A DNA stretch of 64,000 nucleotides from Pseudovibrio zosterae (lineage in GTDB: Bacteria > Pseudomonadota > Alphaproteobacteria > Rhizobiales > Stappiaceae): positions 248,001-312,000 of the forward strand of contig NZ_JAWXVZ010000001.1 of NCBI RefSeq assembly GCF_033843645.1. Direction: 5' to 3'. The notes beneath the pieces were generated by a model. It saw only the letters and a list, made by a program, of their open reading frames with translations, had not been told where the DNA came from and ran no database searches. Below, piece by piece: positions 50,660 to 59,150 of the stretch (position 1 is its first letter; every line of letters starts with the position of its first letter). Position numbers and translations under genes: made by a program.

Positions 50660-51976
50660 ATGTTTGAATCTCTCATCGGCTTTGCCGCCCTCCTGACCCT
50701 GATCTTTCTTCGGGTGCCCATAGCCTTTGCCATGATCGCCGTAGGCGCCTTCGGGTTTGCCAGCATGCGCGGATGGGATGCCACTTGGGCTATGATCAGC
50801 TCCATCGGGTTTGAAACCGGCTTGTCCTACTCGCTCTCGGTGGTGCCCCTGTTCATCCTCATGGGCAATCTGCTCACCATTTCCGGTGTCAGCCATGGTC
50901 TTTATGCAGCGGCAAACCGCCTGCTCGGCGGTGCCCGTGGTGGTCTGGCCATGGCTTCGGTCGTGGCATGTGGCGGCTTCAGCGCGGTCTGCGGGTCTTC
51001 GCTGGCAACAGCGGCCACCATGTCCAAGGTCGCCATGCCGTCCATGCGCAAGTATGGCTATGCGGACAGTCTCGCAGCGGGTTCCATTGCTGCCGGGGGA
51101 ACACTGGGCATTCTGATCCCGCCCAGTGTCATCATGATCATCTACGGCCTCTTGACGGAGTCCGACATTGGCAAGCTGTTCATTGCGGGCGTCATTCCCG
51201 GTATTCTCGGTGTGCTGCTCTACATCGCCGCCGTTTACATCGCCACGCTCATCAAGCCCGAACTGGCCCCAAAGGCTGAAAACAACGAGCCTTTCAGCAC
51301 CAAGGAAAAGTATGGCGTTCTTGCGGTTCTGGGGCTTTTCATCCTCATCATGACCGGCATCTATGGCGGGTTCTTCACGCCGACAGAAGCCGCTGGTATT
51401 GGCGCGGGCGCAGCGTTCTTCATTGCGCTGGGCATGGGCGGCCTCACGAAAGAGCGTCTGTTCAGTGCCGGGCTGGAGAGCGCGCGCACCACGGCGATGA
51501 TCTTCGTCATCATCATCGGGGCGGAAGTCTTCTCCAACTTTGTGAACTTCGCAGGCCTGCCGGATTATCTGGCCGAATGGGTGCTGGATCTGGAGCTGAA
51601 CGCCTACATGGTCATCTTCGCGATTGTGCTCATCTACATCGCGCTCGGTTGTGTGCTGGAAAGCCTTTCCATGATCTTGCTCACCGTGCCGGTGTTCTAC
51701 CCGCTCATCATGGAACTGGACTTTGGCGTTGAAGCCTTGAGCGATCCGGAAGCCGTGCTCATCTGGTTCGCTGTCATCGTGGTCGTCGTCACGGAGATCA
51801 GCCTCATCTCACCGCCAGTGGGGCTCAACGTGTTCGTCCTGCGCAATGTGCTGCGGGATGTGCCGCTGGCCACCATCTTCAAGGGCGTTCTGCCGTTCTG
51901 GCTGTCAGATATCGTGCGCCTATTGCTGTTGATCGCCGTGCCATCCCTGTCACTCTGGCTCACCGGCGCCATGTAG
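50660..51976 (+). CDS. TRAP transporter large membrane subunit (DctM family)
   Basis: A 438-residue carrier with about twelve hydrophobic helices. Family motifs: VPLFILMGNLLTISG, GGFSAVCGSSLATAATMSKVAMPSM, AAGGTLGILIPPSVIMIIYG and ISPPVGLNVFV. It uses the sodium gradient to import what DctP binds. It starts 3 bp after dctQ and ends the operon, followed by a terminator. Together, dctPQM look like the uptake arm of the catabolic island. Confidence 0.95.
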   Translation: MFESLIGFAALLTLIFLRVPIAFAMIAVGAFGFASMRGWDATWAMISSIGFETGLSYSLSVVPLFILMGNLLTISGVSHGLYAAANRLLGGARGGLAMASVVACGGFSAVCGSSLATAATMSKVAMPSMRKYGYADSLAAGSIAAGGTLGILIPPSVIMIIYGLLTESDIGKLFIAGVIPGILGVLLYIAAVYIATLIKPELAPKAENNEPFSTKEKYGVLAVLGLFILIMTGIYGGFFTPTEAAGIGAGAAFFIALGMGGLTKERLFSAGLESARTTAMIFVIIIGAEVFSNFVNFAGLPDYLAEWVLDLELNAYMVIFAIVLIYIALGCVLESLSMILLTVPVFYPLIMELDFGVEALSDPEAVLIWFAVIVVVVTEISLISPPVGLNVFVLRNVLRDVPLATIFKGVLPFWLSDIVRLLLLIAVPSLSLWLTGAM

Positions 51977-52005
51977 CCGGACCGTCAGATGTGATCCTCC
52001 AAGTG

Positions 52006-52035
52006 AAAGCCCCGGAACCGACAGCCGGGGCTTTT
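52006..52035 (+). terminator. Terminator of the fahA-dctM operon
   Basis: GCCCCGG (52009-52015) and CCGGGGC (52025-52031), flanked by AAA and TTTT, 30 bp past the dctM stop. Confidence 0.82.
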
Positions 52036-52152
52036 GCTGTGCCACAAGACCGACGGTTCTTGTGAAAGATCCCTCGTTCACGGCGATTTCAGACCTTCAA
52101 TCGCCCGGGCTGTGCTAGTCATCGCGCTTTCGGTCCTTGAACGGAAACCTGA

Positions 52153-52593
52153 ATGCTCGCAGACCTTGGGCTGTACTTTGGCCTGTTCACCACCTCGTTC
52201 CTCTCTGCAACCCTGTTGCCCGGCTCGTCCGAAGCCGCGTTGGCAGCGCTTGTCCTGATCGGCAAGTCCGATCCCGTGCTGTTGCTGATCGCGGCCACAA
52301 CAGGCAACGTTCTGGGCTCCCTGTTCAATTGGTACTGCGGCGGCTTTCTCATGCAGTTCATTGGCAGGCGCTGGTTTCCGGTCTCGCAGCAGCACTACGA
52401 CAAGGCGGTGGGCTGGTTCGCTGCCTACGGCAAGGCATCCCTGTTGTTTTCATGGGCACCGGTGGTGGGTGATCCGCTCACTGTTGTCGCGGGCGCGCTC
52501 CGTGTCCCGCTGCTGCAGTTCCTTGTATTGGTCAGCATTGGGAAGGCTGCGCGCTATCTCTCCATCTATCTGGCATTGATCTACTGGCAATAA
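52153..52593 (+). CDS. YqaA family (DedA-like) membrane protein
   Basis: A 146-residue inner-membrane protein. FLSATLLPGSSEAALAALVL is the family N-terminal membrane segment; NVLGSLFNWYCGG, and FSWAPVVGDPLTVVAGALRVP with its Gly-Asp-Pro core, mark YqaA in the DedA superfamily. Such proteins affect envelope homeostasis and lipid handling. It lies behind the TRAP terminator and starts its own small unit. Confidence 0.9.
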   Translation: MLADLGLYFGLFTTSFLSATLLPGSSEAALAALVLIGKSDPVLLLIAATTGNVLGSLFNWYCGGFLMQFIGRRWFPVSQQHYDKAVGWFAAYGKASLLFSWAPVVGDPLTVVAGALRVPLLQFLVLVSIGKAARYLSIYLALIYWQ

Positions 52594-52684
52594 CTCCCCT
52601 AAAGTTACCACGGAATCAGAGGGGGCTGGCAACGGCTCGGCGCCCTGATCGGGAGTTCCTGGCGTAACTTGGGAGAGGTTCCGC

Positions 52685-53425
52685 ATGAACGCGTTTTCCG
52701 CTGTAAAGTCGTGTCGCGCCGAAAGGTTGTGGCATCGCTTCAGAAGCTACAAGGACGGCGGCGTGCTTGTCTTTGCTCAGGTGGACCCGGCTGCGCACAC
52801 TCTCGAAGAAGATCTGGACGCGGCTCTTGCTTCAAATGCCGACGGGTTGGAAATCAGCCTTGCCCGACATGACGGGCTGGACTGGCGTTTGGGCCATGGC
52901 ACCCAGGCACTTGTTCTGGAAGACATTCTGGCCAAGCTGGGCGAGGCAACCCTCCTTTGTCTGAAGTTGGAGGACGCAGACCTTCAGGACTACGCCGCCA
53001 TTGCCGCGCAGCTGCATGATCATGGCGCAGCGCAGCAGACCATCCTTCAGGTGCGCTTGTCAGCTCGCTGCCCGCTCGCCGCTCTGGTGAAAGAGCCGTT
53101 CTTCCACAGCGTGGCAGTCATCATCGAAACGCCACTGGAAGTGCTCACCACCGAGCCGAATATGCGCCAACTGCATGTTCCTGCTCACGAAGTAGACTTC
53201 AAAAGTTTTGAAGAGTTGAACAAAGCGCTCTTCATAACCCGCGCCAAACAGGCCCGCCTCAGTGTTGATGTGACAAAATGCGCGGCAAACTTCAGCGTGC
53301 TGGATTTACAGCATGCACGTGTGATCTGGCAGAGCTTGGTTGACGCCGGTGTCACCCTGATCAAAGCGCAAAATCCAGATAACTTGTTGAAGGCGCTAGG
53401 TGACTGGGGGCTGAGGCCGGGATGA
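52685..53425 (+). CDS. GDPD-like protein lacking catalytic residues
   Basis: A 246-residue protein with a TIM-barrel pattern like glycerophosphodiester phosphodiesterases. GLEISLARHDGLDWRLGH aligns with the GDPD stretch G-x-E-x-D...D-x-x-x-V-x-x-H, but the Asp is replaced (E-I-S rather than E-x-D) and the early His-Arg is absent. It begins directly in the barrel without the N-terminal HRG strand. Later strands (VAVIIETP, ARLSVDVTK, TLIKAQNPDNLLKAL) keep the fold. Probably a pseudo-enzyme or a divergent hydrolase. There is no signal peptide. The ATG follows GGGAGAGG. Confidence 0.7.
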   Translation: MNAFSAVKSCRAERLWHRFRSYKDGGVLVFAQVDPAAHTLEEDLDAALASNADGLEISLARHDGLDWRLGHGTQALVLEDILAKLGEATLLCLKLEDADLQDYAAIAAQLHDHGAAQQTILQVRLSARCPLAALVKEPFFHSVAVIIETPLEVLTTEPNMRQLHVPAHEVDFKSFEELNKALFITRAKQARLSVDVTKCAANFSVLDLQHARVIWQSLVDAGVTLIKAQNPDNLLKALGDWGLRPG

Positions 53426-53573
53426 GAAAAATATAGATCTGAGAAACTTATTTTAGTCTGGGCTGAATTACTTATAGTGTGCCGCGTCTCGCTACGGGTT
53501 TAGACGATCTGCAGGAAAACATGCATGTCGTATATTGCTTAAACGCAAAACCAATCCGAGTTCATGCATAATC

Positions 53574-54251
53574 ATGCCAGCCCTAAGCTCCAATGTGTTT
53601 CTTGCCTATACGCGTTTGAAGGATGCGATCCTGAAAGGGAAGTTCGCGCCCAATCAGCGTATGCTTGAGCAAGAAGCGGCTGACTTTTTGAAAATGAGCC
53701 GCACGCCAGTTCGTGAAGCCATGCTGTTGTTAGAAAAGGACGGGCTGATTCAGCTTCGCCCGCGCCATGGCATGCAGGTTCTGGATCTTTCGAGAGAAGA
53801 TATTCGCGAGATTTATCAGATGATTGCAGCGCTGGAGCCCATTGCGGCCCGCGCTTTGGCGCAGGGAGACCATTTCCCCAGCCACATCAAGCCGCTTGAA
53901 GATGCCCTTGAAATGATGGAGCTCGCCACAGCCCAAAATCAGATGGACATCTGGGCGGCAGCAGACAGAAAATTCCACGAAAACATCGTTTCCCTCAGCG
54001 GGCATAACCGCATGAGTGCTGTTCTCACCCAGTTGTGGGACCAAAGCCATCGTGCCCGTATTGCCCTGTTGCGCGACCCGGCCAGCAAGACCGCGTCTAC
54101 CGATGAGCACATCGAAATTTTCGAGGCTATCCGGTTCGGACATGGTGAGCTCGCATTCGAGCGTCATCAGGCGCATCTGGAAAACGAGTGCGCTCGCATC
54201 ATGCAGATTATCGCAGGCATCGAGCTGCCAAAGGAAAACGCCGAGGCATAA
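53574..54251 (+). CDS. GntR family regulator (FCD/FadR-type)
   Basis: A 225-residue regulator. The winged helix-turn-helix contains YTRLKDAILKGKFAPNQRML, MSRTPVREAMLLLEKDGLI and RHGMQVLD; a helical FCD effector domain (about 85-215) has metal-ligand candidates Asp and His in DRKFHENIVSLSG. The frame opens at TTG 53535, but ATG 53574 matches the family start. A 10-bp palindrome ACATGCATGT (53519-53528) lies upstream. Target unknown: nearest candidates are the convergent ubi genes or the TRAP island. Confidence 0.88.
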   Translation: MPALSSNVFLAYTRLKDAILKGKFAPNQRMLEQEAADFLKMSRTPVREAMLLLEKDGLIQLRPRHGMQVLDLSREDIREIYQMIAALEPIAARALAQGDHFPSHIKPLEDALEMMELATAQNQMDIWAAADRKFHENIVSLSGHNRMSAVLTQLWDQSHRARIALLRDPASKTASTDEHIEIFEAIRFGHGELAFERHQAHLENECARIMQIIAGIELPKENAEA

Positions 54252-54275
54252 CCCCGGCGTTGCTCTCAACTCACT

Positions 54276-55172
54276 TTAATCGACCAGCCACAGGTGACCG
54301 GGCTTGCCGGTAAGATAGCCGTTTGCCAGCTGCCCTGGCAGCGGCAATGCGCGCAGACGTGCAGCGCATTCTTCGCCGTCAATCCGCCCTTCAGCCAAGT
54401 CGCGGAAGATGTTGATCACGGCCACCATGTCCAGCGAATGCGGGGACAGGCGCAGGCGTTTTACGCCCTTGTCGATCAGTTCATCCTTGGTCAGGGCCGT
54501 GGCATGCACGGTGTTGGACAGGGTCTGAATGCCGTTGGCAGCCAAAAAAATCTCGTCATCAAGAGTGGTCACATCCATACCGTCAGGGTCACGGTCGCAG
54601 ATGAACTGGCAACTGTCCTTGTGCAGCTTGTGGGCGCGGGCGTGGTAGCAACGTCCGGAAACCGCCAGTGGCAATCGGCCAAATGCAAACAGCTCCATAT
54701 CCAGATCTGGCACAGCCTTGGCGATCGTTTCGATGGACGTCATCGGCAGCTCCACCGGCGGGCAGACGCTTTCCATGCCCATGTTCACCAGTGTTTGTGC
54801 AGCGCCTTCATTGTAAACGTTCAGGAATGGCCCCGCTGCAAACGGTTTGCCCTTGCGCTTTGCAACGCCCGCAAAGTCGTTTACTTCAACAAGGCCGTCC
54901 CACTCGCACAGTTCCACAATCGACTTGCGATCACGCACGGTGACAGGCAGCGCCAGCGTGGAAACCACAACGGTCTTGCCTGCAGCCTGCAAGCGTTCGA
55001 TGATTTCCGGAAACACCTTGTCGGAAAACGGCATGCGCTTGCCGCAGATCACTTCACCCACATAAACGCGCTCAATCTGAGCTTCATCCGCTATACGGGC
55101 ATAAAAGTCGACCAGTTGCTCATTGGGCCAATTGAAGAAGTTGGGGCCGAGGGATAGTTCAACAGTGCTCAT
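54276..55172 (-). CDS. ubiV: O2-independent ubiquinone hydroxylation protein UbiV (U32 family)
   Basis: A 298-residue U32-family iron-sulfur protein. UbiU and UbiV together hydroxylate the quinone ring without oxygen, using prephenate as hydroxyl donor in later work on E. coli. Four cysteines at 43, 175, 188 and 192 match the E. coli UbiV pattern (C39, C180, C193, C197) in the last three by spacing of 13 and 4; Cys43 is in YVGEVICGKRMPF. The gene begins 5 bp after ubiU and is the last of the ubiT-ubiU-ubiV operon. It is convergent with gntR. Confidence 0.94.
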   Translation of the reverse strand: MSTVELSLGPNFFNWPNEQLVDFYARIADEAQIERVYVGEVICGKRMPFSDKVFPEIIERLQAAGKTVVVSTLALPVTVRDRKSIVELCEWDGLVEVNDFAGVAKRKGKPFAAGPFLNVYNEGAAQTLVNMGMESVCPPVELPMTSIETIAKAVPDLDMELFAFGRLPLAVSGRCYHARAHKLHKDSCQFICDRDPDGMDVTTLDDEIFLAANGIQTLSNTVHATALTKDELIDKGVKRLRLSPHSLDMVAVINIFRDLAEGRIDGEECAARLRALPLPGQLANGYLTGKPGHLWLVD

Positions 55173-55177
55173 GGGTC

Positions 55178-56197
55178 TTACCGCCAGATTTTCTTGTATG
55201 CGCCAGTTGTTTCGCGGCCACCTTCGGTCATGGAGGCCAGCATTGCGGAAACTTCTTCCTCGGAAGTCTTGCCTTCCCGAAGACCGTCCACGGCTGTGCG
55301 GAAGGCCTTCACCACTTGAGAGATGTAGGCCTTGCCGCGTTGGCGGCCTTCAATCTTGATGGCAGTCACCCCGGCTTTGTGCAGCTTCGGCAACAAGCTC
55401 GCCGCATTCAGGCTCACTGGGTCTTCAAAAAGGTAGCTTGTTTCCCCTTCCGCTTGGAAGCGGCCCTTGCACAAGGTTGGGTAACCGGCCGTCTCGCCTT
55501 GTGTAAAGCAGTCGATGGTAAAGCCGCCCAGGCGTGCCGACAGCGTGCCGCCATTTTCTTGATAGTCCACGTCGCCCGGAGGCGAGCACACACCTGTCAG
55601 GTTTGGCGATTTGCCCGTCGCATAGGAGGACAGCGAGCAGCGTCCCTCTGTCATCACGCAGAGGCCGCCGAACACGAACACTTCCGTCTCGGTGTCAATT
55701 TCCTTGTTGAGGCGCACAATCTCTTCCACGGACATTACACGTGGCAGGACCACACGCTGAACGCCAAAGGTTTCAGCATAAAAATTGACGGACTCAGGCG
55801 TCGCTGCAGCTGCCTGTACAGAAAGGTGCAGCCTCAGGTTTGGGTGGTGGGTTGCCGCGTAGTCCAGCACTGCCAGATCCGCAACAATCATGGCGTGCGC
55901 GCCAGAAGCGGCCACAGCATCCACTGCGCGGGTCCATAGCTCGGTGTCGCCTGCGCGGGCAAAGGTGTTCACGGCAACCAGCACATTGGCGCCATGGCGG
56001 GCAGCGGTTTTAACGCCCGCGTTCAGTTCTTTTTCGGAGAAATTGAGACCGGGAAAATTACGCGCATTGGTCTCATTGCGGAACCCGCAATAGATGCTGT
56101 GCGCGCCCGCTTCAGCAGCCGCTTTCAACGCCGCTGGCGTCCCGGCCGGGCATACAAGCTCCAGAAGATGAGAGTCCTGCGTGGTTTCCAATGACAT
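55178..56197 (-). CDS. ubiU: O2-independent ubiquinone hydroxylation protein UbiU (U32 family)
   Basis: A 339-residue U32-family protein that forms a complex with UbiV. ELVCPAGTPAALKAA is the N-terminal barrel motif and FGGLCVMTEGRCSLSSYATG the central family signature. Cys180, Cys187, Cys204 and Cys243 have spacings 7, 17 and 39, identical to E. coli UbiU (169, 176, 193, 232), so a [4Fe-4S] site is expected. It replaces oxygen-dependent hydroxylases when oxygen is absent. Second gene of the operon, 51 bp after ubiT. Confidence 0.95.
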   Translation of the reverse strand: MSLETTQDSHLLELVCPAGTPAALKAAAEAGAHSIYCGFRNETNARNFPGLNFSEKELNAGVKTAARHGANVLVAVNTFARAGDTELWTRAVDAVAASGAHAMIVADLAVLDYAATHHPNLRLHLSVQAAAATPESVNFYAETFGVQRVVLPRVMSVEEIVRLNKEIDTETEVFVFGGLCVMTEGRCSLSSYATGKSPNLTGVCSPPGDVDYQENGGTLSARLGGFTIDCFTQGETAGYPTLCKGRFQAEGETSYLFEDPVSLNAASLLPKLHKAGVTAIKIEGRQRGKAYISQVVKAFRTAVDGLREGKTSEEEVSAMLASMTEGGRETTGAYKKIWR

Positions 56198-56248
56198 GGA
56201 TCTGGTCCTTAAATGATGGGGCCCGAGAAAGGTTATGGTTTTCTGTTC

Positions 56249-56785
56249 TTAGGTGCTTGCCTGTGGTGCGTTCAGGTATGCGCGCATTTTGGCAAAGGTC
56301 TTGTCCGCCGTGGCGTCCAGATGCTTTCGCACCTCGCCCTTGAAACCCAACAGTTCTGCGGGGGTCAGGTCTGCTTCTTCCATGGTGTTGCGCAGGGCCA
56401 GTACCGCGTCCGTGTCGCCATCGATCACCAGATCGCGCGTAAAGAACACAGCGTCACCGTCATAGGTACCGTCCACCAGTCCCAGCAGAACGATCAGCGG
56501 TCCGGAAATGCGTGCCGTGCCTTCAGGCATATCCTTGCGGGGCAGCATTTCCACGCTCGCATGTTCGCCATTTGGAATCAGTCGAAACACATGGGGCAGG
56601 TCAATTGGGTTGATAATGAAGTGGGCGTGGCGGTACGCGTCCAGTCGGTCGAAAAGATCCGGGCGCTGATGCGCCAATCTTCTCACCGCACGGGTGAGCA
56701 CAAATCCCAACGGAGGCGGCGGCACAAATCGCAGCGCGCGTTGCAGGATTGGCGGAAACATGCCGCGTTCAGGCTGAAGTGTCAT
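56249..56785 (-). CDS. ubiT: SCP2-domain accessory protein UbiT
   Basis: A 178-residue lipid-binding protein, the anaerobic counterpart of UbiJ. SCP2-like core: DRLDAYRHAHFIINPIDLPHVFRL, ISGPLIVLLGLVDGTYDGDAVFFTRDLVIDGDTDAVLAL; key parts ISGPLIV, DGDAVFFTRDL and DGDTDAVLAL are classic. It binds prenylated quinone precursors and works with UbiU and UbiV. The ATG at 56785 is set by a perfect AAGGAGG; the frame to 56839 runs into the FNR-type site and is not used. Divergent from ubiD. Confidence 0.93.
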   Translation of the reverse strand: MTLQPERGMFPPILQRALRFVPPPPLGFVLTRAVRRLAHQRPDLFDRLDAYRHAHFIINPIDLPHVFRLIPNGEHASVEMLPRKDMPEGTARISGPLIVLLGLVDGTYDGDAVFFTRDLVIDGDTDAVLALRNTMEEADLTPAELLGFKGEVRKHLDATADKTFAKMRAYLNAPQAST

Positions 56786-56838
56786 GAAGAGGGCCTCCTT
56801 AAGCCCTCCATCCGTAAAAGCGGTTGTGATTACCTTCA

Positions 56839-56852
56839 TTGATGGAAGTCAA
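56839..56852. promoter_or_regulatory. FNR/FnrL-type site between ubiT and ubiD
   Basis: TTGAT-GGAA-GTCAA matches the FNR consensus TTGAT-N4-ATCAA at 9 of 10 positions. It is 54 bp before ubiT and 82 bp before ubiD. For ubiD a -10-like TCTATT (56874-56879) lies at the class II distance; for ubiT a weaker TTTTAC is a few bases off. Confidence 0.72.
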
Positions 56853-56933
56853 GGACCGGTACGTCATCTGGCATCTATTGAGACTAATAAAAGTCAAAAT
56901 TGCCGCACAGTTGCCCAGCGGCCCGGATCATGT

Positions 56934-58451
56934 ATGTACAAACGCACCAAGCCCCCCTTCGACACGCTCGGAGCTTTTCTGCGTCACTTTGAAGAACAAG
57001 GTCAGGTGTGCACCGTCACCCCCGACGTTTCTTTGAATGTTGAGGCAACCGAAATCCATCGCCGTGTAATCGAGCAGGGCGGGCCCGTGCTCAAGTTCAC
57101 CAGCCCGGTCGCCGTGAACGGTGCTCGCCCTTCGCTTCCTCTGGTCACCAACGTTTTTGGCACCAAGGAACGCGTCGCCGCCGGGCTCGGATGCATGCCG
57201 GAAGACCTCTCGGCGCTGGGCGAGCTGATGGCTTTCCTGCGGTCGCCAAAGCCGCCCAAGGGGCTGCGCGGCATGTGGGATGCTCTGCCCGTTGCAAAGG
57301 CTGCCCTTGCTTCACGGCCGAAGAAGGTCGGCCCGTCCCGGCAGCTTCATGATCTGCCGCTGGATCTGGAAGAACTGCCTGTGCAGACCTGCTGGCCGGA
57401 CGATGCAGGACCGCTGATCACGTGGGGCATCGTCATCACCCGTCCACCGGGAGAGGATGATCCGTCAACCTACAATCTCGGAATCTACCGTGTTCAGGTG
57501 ATTGATCGAGACAAGGCCATCCTGCGCTGGCTCGCCATGCGCGGCGGCGCGGCCCACCATCGTTTGTGGGCGGAACGCGGCGAACCCATGCCGGTTGCCA
57601 CAGTCATCGGCGCAGACCCCGCAACAATCCTTGCGGCCGTCTTGCCGACACCTTCCGATGTTACGGAACTCACCATTGCAGGCCTTCTGTCTGGCAAACG
57701 CCCCGAGCTGGTGCCCTGCAGCACCATCCCGCTGCACGTTCCGGCCAGCAGTGAAGTTGTGATCGAAGGCTTTGCAGCGGCAACAGAGACAGCCCCTGAA
57801 GGTCCGTTTGGCGACCACACCGGCTATTACAATGAATCCGAAGAGTTTCCGCTCTACTCCATCACCAAGATCCGAGCGCGAAAGGACGCAGTTTACATGA
57901 GTACCTTCACAGGGCGCGCACCTGATGAACCCGCCGTCCTATCCGAAACCATGAACGATGTGTTCCTGCCCCTTTTGAAGCAACAGCTGCCGGAGGTCGT
58001 GGATCTGTGGCTGCCGCCGGAAGCGGCGTCCTATCGCATTGCGGTGCTTAAGATCAAGAAGAGCTACGCCGGTCAGGCCAAGCGGGTGATGATGGGCATG
58101 TGGTCCTTGCTGCCACAGTTCACCATGACCAAGATGATCATCACGGTAGATGAGGACATCGACTGCCGGAGCTGGAGCGATGTCATGTGGGCAGTCGCAA
58201 CGCGCATGGACCCATCCCGCGATCTAACCGTTATTGACCGTACTGCAGTAGACACCCTGGATTTTTCATCGCCGCTCGAAGGATTAGGCGGAAAACTTGG
58301 CATTGATGCCACAAAAAAGATTGGCACTGAGACAACGCGTGACTGGGCACAGCGTATCATCATGCCAGAAGAAATGGCCCGGGCGGTGGAGAAACGTTGG
58401 GACGAATTGTTCCCAGACGGCCTGCCGGGCGTAAAAAAAGGGAGAGAATAA
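56934..58451 (+). CDS. ubiD: UbiD family decarboxylase
   Basis: A 505-residue prenyl-FMN-dependent decarboxylase, here probably for 3-polyprenyl-4-hydroxybenzoate in ubiquinone synthesis. TVIGADPATILAAVLPTP, SEVVIEGFAAATETAPEGPFGDHTGYYN (with the conserved E-x-P-F-G-D-H-T-G) and VYMSTFTGRAPDEPAVL are UbiD marks. The ATG at 56934 (MYKRTKPPF) starts at the family N-terminus; the frame goes back to 56784 in error. UbiD needs the flavin made by the next gene, ubiX. Other aromatic-acid decarboxylases are possible, but placement opposite ubiTUV favours the quinone role. Confidence 0.92.
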   Translation: MYKRTKPPFDTLGAFLRHFEEQGQVCTVTPDVSLNVEATEIHRRVIEQGGPVLKFTSPVAVNGARPSLPLVTNVFGTKERVAAGLGCMPEDLSALGELMAFLRSPKPPKGLRGMWDALPVAKAALASRPKKVGPSRQLHDLPLDLEELPVQTCWPDDAGPLITWGIVITRPPGEDDPSTYNLGIYRVQVIDRDKAILRWLAMRGGAAHHRLWAERGEPMPVATVIGADPATILAAVLPTPSDVTELTIAGLLSGKRPELVPCSTIPLHVPASSEVVIEGFAAATETAPEGPFGDHTGYYNESEEFPLYSITKIRARKDAVYMSTFTGRAPDEPAVLSETMNDVFLPLLKQQLPEVVDLWLPPEAASYRIAVLKIKKSYAGQAKRVMMGMWSLLPQFTMTKMIITVDEDIDCRSWSDVMWAVATRMDPSRDLTVIDRTAVDTLDFSSPLEGLGGKLGIDATKKIGTETTRDWAQRIIMPEEMARAVEKRWDELFPDGLPGVKKGRE

Positions 58452-58452
58452 C

Positions 58453-59022
58453 TTGGCCCGTAGAATTGTAGTGGGGGTCACCGGCGCGTCCGGCGCCGTT
58501 TTAGCGCTTGAAACGCTCAAGATCTTAGAGAGCATGGGCGTGGATTCGCGCCTTGTGATCAGTAAAGGCGCAGACCTGACGATCAGGCATGAGCTTGGCG
58601 AGGAAGGTGTGGAGCGTCTCAAAGAGCACGCCAGAGCCTCTTATGATGCGGACCAGATGATGGCTCCCATGGCCAGCGGTTCTTCGCCGGGCAATGGCAT
58701 GATCATCGTGCCGTGTTCCATGCGCACCTTGTCGGCGGTTGCCTATGGCTTGGGGGACAGTCTGCTCACCCGTGCAGCGGACGTAACCCTCAAGGAACGC
58801 AGGCCCTTGGTGCTGGTCACCCGTGAAGCCCCGCTTCACCTGGGCCACATTGAAGCCATGGAAAAGGTCACGCGCATGGGCGGCATCATCTGCCCGCCCG
58901 TACCGCCGTTCTATTCCATGCCAGAGTCGTTAGAGAGCATGTACACGCAAATTGCCGCCCGCGCGGTGTCGACACTTGGTCTCGACCGGGTGCCCGCGCT
59001 CAAAAGCTGGGACGGCGAGTAA
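58453..59022 (+). CDS. ubiX: Flavin prenyltransferase UbiX
   Basis: A 189-residue enzyme that adds dimethylallyl phosphate to FMN to make the UbiD cofactor. VGVTGASGAVLA is the N-terminal flavin loop; IVPCSMRTLSAVAYGLGDSLLTRAADVTLKE and TREAPLHLGHIEAM are conserved. It starts with TTG at 58453: an AGGGAGAG site lies at the right distance and no ATG or GTG precedes the conserved fold. It is one base after the ubiD stop, so the two are coupled, as enzyme and cofactor maker. Confidence 0.95.
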   Translation: MARRIVVGVTGASGAVLALETLKILESMGVDSRLVISKGADLTIRHELGEEGVERLKEHARASYDADQMMAPMASGSSPGNGMIIVPCSMRTLSAVAYGLGDSLLTRAADVTLKERRPLVLVTREAPLHLGHIEAMEKVTRMGGIICPPVPPFYSMPESLESMYTQIAARAVSTLGLDRVPALKSWDGE

Positions 59023-59036
59023 CCCTAAGAGGAGCT

Positions 59037-59066
59037 GGGACCATTCAATTCATTTCGAATGGTCCC
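59037..59066 (+). terminator. Hairpin after ubiX
   Basis: GGGACCATTC pairs with GAATGGTCCC (10 bp) around a 10-base loop, 15 bp past the ubiX stop. It is followed by TCTC rather than a clear T run. Confidence 0.5.
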
Positions 59067-59150
59067 TCTCAGCACTCGTTAACAGGAGCAGGGTAGATTG
59101 GACTGCGTGCCAATTCGCGCCATCAGAAGCGCATCCAAACCGGAGGCCCC

